Below, in pieces: positions 57,391 through 64,000 of a DNA stretch of 64,000 nt. The stretch lies in the NCBI RefSeq assembly GCF_004337985.1, contig NC_043743.1, forward strand, positions 1,141,366-1,205,365, in the 5' to 3' direction. The notes under the pieces are model-generated. The model made no database searches. It was not told where the DNA came from and saw only the letters and a list, made by a program, of their open reading frames with translations. Each line of letters starts with the position of its first letter. The stretch's first letter is position 1. This DNA is from Pyricularia pennisetigena. Taxonomy: Eukaryota; Ascomycota; Sordariomycetes; Magnaporthales; Pyriculariaceae. The position numbers and the translations under genes are program-made.

Positions 57391-58011
57391 TCATTTGTTT
57401 TCACATCTTCTCGCCTTAAACGCCCGGTCGATCGTCACCTCCTGGTTCGGGTGCGTAATGGCCAGCCTCCTGTCGCCCGCCCACCCAGCACGGTACTCTT
57501 GTTCAGAAACCCACACGAAATCCTGATGTTCCTCCGGATCAAGCTTCACTGCAAGACTACCAGCTCCACCTCCCCCCGTCACGCCGCCGTCCTGCTTTCC
57601 GTTGCCACCACCATCCTTCACGTCGGCCTCGAAAGTAAGCTTTTGGAACATCCGACCGTCGCTGGCCCTGAACTCGTACAGATCCACGAGCCGGCGCACG
57701 CAGGTGGCGCTCAGGCCCGACTCCTCGCGCAGCTCGCGGACGGCGGCCTCGAGGACGGTCCGGTCGCGGCCCGCCTCGGCCATGCCGCCGGGCGTCTCCC
57801 ACAGGTTCGGCATGAAGTCGGACGCTGCGCGCTGGATGAGAAGCAGCCGCCCGGAGCAGTCGGGATGAAAGACGACGGTGCCGACGATGAGGGCGTCCAG
57901 GCCGGGCTGGGAGTTGATGTACTCGGGGATCGAGACGTTGTACTGGAGAAGATCTGATGGGAACGTGAAGTCAGGTCTGGGAGGGGTTGGTGACATATGG
58001 TTTGAGGACAT
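57391..58011 (-). CDS. Nudix hydrolase
   Basis: Single exon, 206 residues. Nudix enzymes hydrolyse nucleoside diphosphates linked to another group. The fold is visible from LDALIVGTVVFHP and RLLLIQRAASDFMPNLWETPGG into the Nudix helix VLEAAVRELREESGL, which has the metal-binding REL-EE-GL core. The loop between GG and the helix (MAEAGRDRT) is two residues longer than the classical G-x5-E-x7 spacing and lacks the usual Glu; several fungal Nudix proteins show this variation. A Gly-rich insert lies at about residues 128-148, and the protein ends in a conserved-looking TIDRAFKAR. Substrate is unknown. The start ATG at 58011 is followed by a second at residue 6. Confidence 0.9.
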   Translation of the reverse strand: MSSNHMSPTPPRPDFTFPSDLLQYNVSIPEYINSQPGLDALIVGTVVFHPDCSGRLLLIQRAASDFMPNLWETPGGMAEAGRDRTVLEAAVRELREESGLSATCVRRLVDLYEFRASDGRMFQKLTFEADVKDGGGNGKQDGGVTGGGGAGSLAVKLDPEEHQDFVWVSEQEYRAGWAGDRRLAITHPNQEVTIDRAFKARRCENK

Positions 58012-58944
58012 TGTTGGCGTTTTTCCTTTTTCCTTTTTCTTTTTTTTTTCGTTGGGTTATTAAGGGGATGATTTGTTTGGCTTGTGTCTTGGGTGACTGT
58101 GAAAAAGTAGAAATATCCGCGACCATTATAGTATAGAAGTAAAGCCTGGATTTGTTTCTTTACTTATCTACATGTGAGTCATTATGTTGACTAGTCTTGT
58201 TATCCCCACAACCGTTAGACTCGTGCCGGAATGTCGATATTGTGTCCTAGTATTGTTATTATTATAGTTACACCAGAGCAAGTCAGACCTCCGATAACAA
58301 TACTCGTGACAAAATGTTGGTCCCAACTGGGTAATTCCATCAAACCCAAGCCCATCAGCTTTTTCATTTGTAAATAACACAATAATCACATGGCTTATTC
58401 TGGCAGGCTGCAGATCCAAGTGGCTAACTATAAAAGTCTAGCAGGTAACTAATCTAATTATTGCTGCCTGATATGCACGAGGGCTATCGGGCTGCATAAC
58501 TCCAATCAGCCAACACAATAACTCGGGAAGCATACCCGAGCATTTCTCGTCAGTTGTTAAATGTTGAATAAACAAAAAAAAAACTCTACAAAGACTCTCT
58601 CTCGCCGGTTTGCTTCCAAGTTCCACCAGTCTCCTTCGTTCAGGGGGCATCGACGTATGCAGTTTGGTTCATTCATTTTGATAATATCAACCTTTGATTA
58701 GTTCTATAGAGAAGTAGCCAAGTAGCCAAGTAACCGTAATCATGACATAGGAAAGCAGGTTTCTTGCAGCAAGAAAGCGTCGTAATCTCGTCAGCCAAAA
58801 AAGTGCATCTCAAGCAAGCAAACTCCCCAACACCAAGGTGCCAGCTCATCCAGCTGCTGTATATCATACAGAGGGTACAAGAGACAACAAAAATAAGGGA
58901 AACGTTAGGGTATATGGAGTGAATCTCCTCAGTCGCTCGGTGAA
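58012..58944. other. 0.9 kb spacer Nudix / flotillin
   Basis: Upstream of the Nudix gene (-) and downstream of flotillin (-). A/T-rich, with a T-rich stretch directly before the Nudix start (58020-58050). No gene is recognised. Confidence 0.5.
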
Positions 58945-60453
58945 TCACGCCCCGCTGCGGTCGGCGTGGTGCTTGCCGTTGGTGGCGATGGCCTTTTCGC
59001 GCTCGACGTTGGCCATGTCGTTGTTCATGCGGCCAAACTGCCACTCGGGCAGCGTGATGCCCGTCTGCTCGTTGATGGTGGTCATGAGCGGCGGCAGCAT
59101 CTGGTAGACGTTGCGCATGGCGTCGATGCCGCCCTGGCCGGAGCCGGAGCCGGAGCCGGAGCCGCCCTCGGCCGCGCCCGTGTTCCACACGCTGATCTTG
59201 GGCTGCAGGCCCTGGACGGCCTCGGCGTTGGCCCTGGCCAGCTCGACGTACGTGCCCTTCTCGATCATGAGGTAGGCGAGCAGGCCCTGCGGCCCGCCAA
59301 AGGCCCGCGACATCTGCCCGTAGGCCTCGGCCGTGGCCATCATGGCCTCGGCCTCCTTGGTGCGCCGCGTCAGCTCGGCCTCGGCGCGCTTGACGGCCGC
59401 GTAGCTCTCGGCGTCGGCCTCGAGCCTGGTGCGGTCGTAGTGGGCGCGCGCCTCGGCCTGGACGGCGTAGGCCCTCGCGTCGGCGCTCTGCTGGGCGGCC
59501 TCGCGCTCGATGGTGGCCTTGACGACGTCGGTGGCGCGCAGCCGCTCCATCTCGGCCGCCGCCTTCTTGACCTGCACCTCCTTCTTGAGGTCCTCGTCCT
59601 TGGCCTCGGTCTTGCGCGTGGCCTCGATGCGCGCGATCTCGACGTCCCGGTTGAGGAGCGTCTTGCGCGTCGCCAGGTTGGACTCGGCCTGCGCGCGCTC
59701 AATGTCCCGGTCGACCTTTTGCACCGCCGTCTCGGCGTTGATCTTTGCAATCTCGCGCTGCTCCTCGCCCTTGCGCTGCGCCTCTCCGACGTTTCCGCGC
59801 AGCTGCGCCTCGGCCACGTCGATCCTGGCCTGGTTCGTGGCGCCCTCGTGGGCCTTGCGCGACAGCGACTCGAAGTAGGACGAGTTGGGCGCGTCCTTGA
59901 GCTCCTTGACGTTGGAGTTGTAGATCTTGAGGCCGAACTGGGCCAGCTCGCCGCGTATGTTCTTGAAGATGCGCCGCTTGAACACCTCGCGCTCCGTGAA
60001 GATCTCCTCCATGGTCATGCTCGACACCAGCACGCGCGTCTCGCCCTCGATGATGCCCTTGACGATGTTCTCCAGGAACTGCTGCGACCCGGAGCTCTTC
60101 TTGCCCTCGTTGGCCCCGTCCGCCAGCAGCATGGCGTACTTCATCAGCGCGTCGCCCCGGTCTTCCCGCGCCTCCTCGTCGCCGTCGTGCTCCGGCTCGT
60201 TCGCCGGCTGGCCCTTGGAGTTGGCCCCGCGCTGGTTGATGTCCGGTCCGATGGTGAAGACTACCGGCAGCTGGAACAGCAGCTTCTCCCTGGTCATTGC
60301 CTGCAGGTTCATTGCGTAGTCGTGCGGCTGCACGCTGAACCGCATGCAGCGCTGGAACGGGAGGACCCATGACGCCTTGGTGATCCGGATGCTCTTGATT
60401 CCCATGCCAGTGATGGCAAGGTACTCATCGGGGGCGGCAACGCGGTAGGACAT
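58945..60453 (-). CDS. FLOA: flotillin-like membrane scaffold protein
   Basis: Single exon, 502 residues. Flotillins (SPFH/PHB family) sit on the inner face of the plasma membrane in sterol-rich domains, where they scaffold signalling and polarity proteins. The N-terminal PHB domain covers about residues 1-230: YRVAAPDEYLAITGMGI, LQAMTREKLLFQLPVVFTIG, ENIVKGIIEGETRVLVSSMT, FGLKIYNSNVKELKD. Two internal acidic or Gly/Asn inserts interrupt it. A long Ala/Glu/Arg-rich coiled coil (about residues 215-400) carries the flotillin EA-repeat character, and GGPQGLLAYLMIEKGTYVELA is the conserved C-terminal helix. No membrane helix is present, as expected. Start: the ATG at 60453 (MSYRVAAP) fits the family; an earlier ATG at 60519 would add 22 leader-like residues. 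A very long antisense open frame covers this gene and is an artefact of high GC at third positions. Confidence 0.93.
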   Translation of the reverse strand: MSYRVAAPDEYLAITGMGIKSIRITKASWVLPFQRCMRFSVQPHDYAMNLQAMTREKLLFQLPVVFTIGPDINQRGANSKGQPANEPEHDGDEEAREDRGDALMKYAMLLADGANEGKKSSGSQQFLENIVKGIIEGETRVLVSSMTMEEIFTEREVFKRRIFKNIRGELAQFGLKIYNSNVKELKDAPNSSYFESLSRKAHEGATNQARIDVAEAQLRGNVGEAQRKGEEQREIAKINAETAVQKVDRDIERAQAESNLATRKTLLNRDVEIARIEATRKTEAKDEDLKKEVQVKKAAAEMERLRATDVVKATIEREAAQQSADARAYAVQAEARAHYDRTRLEADAESYAAVKRAEAELTRRTKEAEAMMATAEAYGQMSRAFGGPQGLLAYLMIEKGTYVELARANAEAVQGLQPKISVWNTGAAEGGSGSGSGSGQGGIDAMRNVYQMLPPLMTTINEQTGITLPEWQFGRMNNDMANVEREKAIATNGKHHADRSGA

Positions 60454-60918
60454 TTTTGAAGGCTGTGTGGTGATGGAAGAGGAGTAAAAGAGAGTATCAA
60501 GATGGGGGGGTGGGTACAAAAGATTAAGAAATGTACAGGTGGCGAGTATTGAGCACTCAGCCGGGTATCAAAACGTTTGGGTATCAAATGTGTTGGGTAT
60601 CCTGGGGATTGATGAACAGAAAAAAAAGAGAGGAAACATGTAAAGCATTAAAGAAACGAGGAAGGGGGGCATGTTGCATTTATAAGTGCGACAAAGACAG
60701 CTTCCACAGCCTTATATATATCCACACAATGGTCAACAAACTCATCAGATGGCGGTTGGGTGCAACTGCGGAAGGCATGGCATGCATGTTAGACTGAGGC
60801 TGAGTGAAAGGAAACGAGCTTCAACTGTCAGGTGATTGATGGAATGGGTTGTGTAAGGCATCCTAGCAAGCTAAGCAAGCTTGGCTAGAGTTGGTTGGGA
60901 CTTTTGCAGGTTGCAGGA

Positions 60919-60950
<32 letters not shown>

Positions 60951-62371
60951 CTTCTTTCCTGTCCTTTGTTCCGTGCAACGAGTGCACCCATCTACTGGCA
61001 AAGACATGGCTGCTTGTTCGGTAGAGCAAACTCCACAATACCCCGGATCCTTGGGCGCTTGTCATGTCATACCACCAAGCCCTGCCATAGCCTACCGAAT
61101 TAGGCAGAAGTTGGGGCGCCGGGAATAAGCTATGAACAGAGAAAGGTACAGGGCGTGCCGCTAACCGGAGGGCCAAGATCAAGCATTAGCTGGTCCTTAC
61201 CGAACTTTAGGGATTAGGAGATGTCGTATTTAAACAAAGAGAGAGCTCCAATTGGTCAACTTTCGACATTGAAACTCTCTAGGTTGGGTGACAAATTGGC
61301 TGACAAGAGATTCAAACCCTTTCCTGATTGGATTTGTGGCAAAGGACGCTCTTGGGGGGGTTTTTTTTTTTTTAAACACGTGCACTGCTTCTCCGCATGC
61401 ATTCACGGCGGGGGCAGTGCAGGGGATCCCAGCGCCACCTGAACCGATCGTCTCTACAGCTTGGCCCCTACAGCTTCAAACCAACCCCTCAATGGTTTCT
61501 TGGTTTTGAGGCTGAAATCTTGGGATGCAGCTCGGTCTCTCGATCTTACTACCGACATTGAACATTAGCTTGGGCTGTAAAATGTACGAATTAAAAGTCA
61601 TTCAATCATATCATGCGAACAAAACTTGAGCCCACTTCAAATACGACACGTTTTGCCAGCTCACACAACTTGGCAGCAGCTCGGTGTACGGGCGCAGGTA
61701 GAGCTGTCTTTTGTTGAATTTGAATTCTGTCGGTGGCTGCATCAGCATCTTCCCACATCAGCTAGCTATTAGGCAAGTCAGCCTTGCCGCGTCTCATTAA
61801 ATTGGCTGAAAGATTGGTACCTGGCCAACACAGATGCTAAACCTTCGCCCCATTTCTCTACTTTATTACTTTATCCCTGACGCCACCACATGCAAGTCAA
61901 GACACCGAAACGAACTTGACAAACTGACAAGATCAACTCAAATTCAAGCTTGACGTGGAACCACATGCCCGGAAACGAGCGGGAAAATCAGCCTTGAAAG
62001 GTGGAGTAGAAGCACCTTGTGACCTCTAGCTGCTGTGGCTGCTAAACAAACCTCTTGACAAAAGTCCAAGAAGCAAACCCACATGCCCCTTCTAGAAGGC
62101 CTCGCAAAGCTTACTGCACCTGAAATTGCCAACCTTGATTAGAGTCATATGTATGACACTTGGGGAAAAAAAAGTCTAGGCAGACGTAAACATTGACCCG
62201 GGCGAATCCTGAGGGAATATACCATGTACACTTGCATGCACAATCACCTGGCTTGTTAACAAATCACAAACTAAAAGAAAAAAAAAAACAATCTACATAC
62301 TCGACAGTCTTCAGCAAGAATACCCAACCAAAGAAAATAAAAAATCACAAGCAACAACAACCCCCCCAAAA
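60454..62371. other. 1.9 kb divergent region flotillin / PPxY protein
   Basis: Two promoters are expected here. It contains a T30 run (listed) and A-rich leader sequence before 62372. Small frames have no recognisable content. Confidence 0.5.
60921..60950. repeat. T30 homopolymer
   Basis: Pure run of 30 T in the divergent region upstream of flotillin. Confidence 0.95.
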
Positions 62372-63376
62372 ATGTCCAAACAAGACCCCGAAGCCGCACC
62401 ACCCCCCTATTCGGAATCCGCCTTCCCAACCACATCCACCATCCCCTCCCGACCAACAGCCCAAACACCCAGCCCCTCCTCGCTCCTAAACTCCCACCTC
62501 GCGACGCACCTATCAAGCCTGCCCGCCCGGCTGCGCCAGACCCAGTCCGAGCGGGCGACGCGCCAGGCCCTGTGCGACCTGGACGTGGTGGAGCGCATCG
62601 TGCCGCACGTCGAGGCCTTCGTCGCCGACGTCGTCGACGCGCACCCCCGGCCCACCGCAGAGCTCACCATCGTGCCGGCCCCGGCCGTCCCGCCCGCTTG
62701 GGCCCTCAGCGGCGCCGCCGAGCGCAGGCGCGAGGGCGAGCTCGTCCACCTCGTGCGCCTGGCCGTGCCCGACACGTCTCCTCCGGCCTGGGCCGGGGCG
62801 TCGGACGACAAGGGACCGCCGCCGCCGCCGGCCGGCAACGACAAGGCCGGCCGGTTGGGAGACGCAGAGGCGGCGTCACGGTCGGCGGGATCGAGCCTGC
62901 GGCCGGAGCGGGACTGGACGTCGACGCAGTTTGACGAGTGGGGACGGTGGGACGAGGACGCCGAGGCGGCGGCGGCCGGTGGGACCGCCGGCAGCGGGTC
63001 GACCACGTCGTGGTGGTGGCGGGACGAGCGCATGGCGGAGCGGCTGGCGGCGCACCTCCGGCCCCGGCCGCCCGTCAAGATGGAACGGCGTGAGGTACGG
63101 GCCGCGGTTGTGCAGGCAAAAGAGGACAAGAAGAGCGGCTGGGGTCTGTGGCGAAAGAAGTCGAGCTCATCGACGGCGGCGCCGGCATCGTCGGCCGCTG
63201 CTGCTGCTGCTGCTGCTGCTCCTGCTGTCTCTCCCGAGTCGCCGGTTTTGGACCACGATGACGGTGTCAAGATGACTGTCAGGGCTGACGAGGTTACGTT
63301 TCGGCGAGAAAATGATTTTGGGGTGTGGGAGAGCATGAGCGGATGGGGTATTGTTGTTACGATCGCAGTCCGGTAA
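62372..63376 (+). CDS. unrecognised protein with N-terminal PPxY motif
   Basis: Single exon, 334 residues, function not recognised. The N-terminus has PPPYSES (residues 10-16), a PPxY motif of the kind bound by WW domains of Rsp5/Nedd4 ubiquitin ligases. Residues 40-130 look folded and helical (RATRQALCDLDVVERIVPHV). A Pro/Gly-rich insert follows, then ERDWTSTQFDEWGRWDED and WWWRDERMAERLAAHLRP. A poly-Ala run from a GCT repeat (63192-63222) precedes a well-ordered C-terminus (TVRADEVTFRRENDFGVWES, GWGIVVTIAVR). That end looks like conserved sequence, so the gene is probably real. Codon use is strongly GC3-biased, like its neighbours. Confidence 0.7.
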   Translation: MSKQDPEAAPPPYSESAFPTTSTIPSRPTAQTPSPSSLLNSHLATHLSSLPARLRQTQSERATRQALCDLDVVERIVPHVEAFVADVVDAHPRPTAELTIVPAPAVPPAWALSGAAERRREGELVHLVRLAVPDTSPPAWAGASDDKGPPPPPAGNDKAGRLGDAEAASRSAGSSLRPERDWTSTQFDEWGRWDEDAEAAAAGGTAGSGSTTSWWWRDERMAERLAAHLRPRPPVKMERREVRAAVVQAKEDKKSGWGLWRKKSSSSTAAPASSAAAAAAAAAPAVSPESPVLDHDDGVKMTVRADEVTFRRENDFGVWESMSGWGIVVTIAVR

Positions 63377-63567
63377 AAAGCAAACAGGCGCAAACCACAA
63401 ACCATTCTTGTACAACAAAGTGCTGCAGTAAACAACACCTCAAATAGCATTATATAGCTTAATCCCATTAGTAGCATGCATTCTATGATAATTATCTGGT
63501 GCCGGCTGCCTTGAAAGGACAATGATTAAGCAGCCCCAGAAGCAAAAACTCGACGACAGGTTTCCGT

Positions 63568-64000
63568 CTAGCCAAAGCGAATACCCGCGCTAGGATCCCA
63601 CGTTCCCCCAACCGGCTTCTTTGCACCGGCCTGGGGAGGCTGCGTCTGCTGCGCCGTCCCGGATGGCCCACCAAACTGAATCGGCATGTTTTGAGACCAC
63701 GTCTGCTGAACATTTGCGGCAGGAAGGGGGCGAGGCTGCTGCGGCGGCATGCTGCCAGTGTCAGCCCATGCCGAGTGGGGGGCCTCCTGTGGTGGACTGC
63801 GAGGCTGTTGCTGCTGCGAGTAATATTGCTGTGACTGCTGTGAAGGAGTCTGCTGGAGGCTGAGGGAGCCGAGAGGTGGCATGGATATCTCGCTGTTTGA
63901 TTCAAGACAAGGTTAGCCCATGCTCATCTCGCGTCATGGAAATTTCAATTCAGTCACAGTCATCAAAACTCACTCTTCTAGGCTCCTCGCATCTTTGCGT
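63568..64000 (-). CDS. C-terminus of a Gln/Pro-rich protein, 5' part outside window
   Basis: The final exon 63892-63568 and the end of the previous exon (from beyond 64000 to 63974) join in phase at a GTGAGT donor and an AACAG acceptor. The visible part is Gln/Pro/Ser-rich and ends in GGTWDPSAGIRFG followed by TAG. Disordered tails with a conserved short end like this occur in fungal trafficking and adaptor proteins, but the informative domains lie beyond the window and I do not assign a family. Confidence 0.7.

Noticed and set aside
58966..60372. 468-codon open frame on the plus strand, antisense to flotillin
   Set aside because: It mirrors a GC3-rich gene and has Leu/Gly/Val-rich composition without domains; the flotillin frame explains the region.

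Overview
The window is nuclear DNA of a filamentous ascomycete, most likely a Sordariomycete. The evidence is short spliceosomal introns (GTRNGT donors, CTRAY-like branch points, CAG/TAG acceptors), GC-rich coding against AT-richer spacers, and gene families such as a VHS-GAT-GAE adaptor, a hydrolase/NB-ARC NOD-like receptor, MAM33, TMA16, a FloA-type flotillin and a GPI-anchored Ser/Thr-rich wall protein. Genus cannot be fixed from the sequence alone. I see no bacterial operons, CRISPR arrays or intact transposons, and I recognised no tRNA or rRNA gene.

Layout. 0-11 kb: the 3'-truncated GGA adaptor (-), TSR3 (+), and a large NOD-like receptor gene (-) with an alpha/beta-hydrolase domain, an NB-ARC ATPase and a very long disordered tail. 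13-20 kb: PML1/SNIP1-like FHA splicing factor (-), MPC1 (+), eIF2A (+). 20.6-22.2 kb: a decayed FucP-like sugar permease. 24.5-31 kb: an unnamed zinc-finger/acidic-tail protein (+) and an LCCL membrane protein (-). 31.9-42.7 kb: housekeeping block with MAM33 (-), TMA16 (-), EXO1 (+), RRP14/SURF6 (+) and VPS74/GOLPH3 (-). 46.3-50.2 kb: repeat-rich GPI-anchored surface protein (+) behind a 3.6 kb non-coding stretch. 50.8-52.7 kb: a histidine phosphatase with a C-terminal PIP-box-like motif (+), tail to tail with an alkyltransferase-like DNA repair protein (-). 54-64 kb: membrane-associated hydrolase-like protein (+), Nudix hydrolase (-), flotillin (-), an unrecognised PPxY-bearing protein (+) and the C-terminus of a Gln/Pro-rich protein (-).

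Genes are individually transcribed; functional links are thematic only. Ribosome biogenesis/translation: TSR3, RRP14, TMA16, eIF2A. Golgi/endosome sorting: GGA, VPS74. Genome maintenance: EXO1, ATL and perhaps the PIP-box phosphatase. Mitochondria: MPC1, MAM33. Exon coordinates in the evidence fields come from reading splice sites and checking that reading phase is kept across junctions; they are predictions, not transcript data. The strongest leads are the NOD-like receptor architecture (with its ATG-only first coding exon and a possible hydrolase-only isoform), the PIP-box phosphatase next to the ATL gene, and the expandable repeats of the surface protein.
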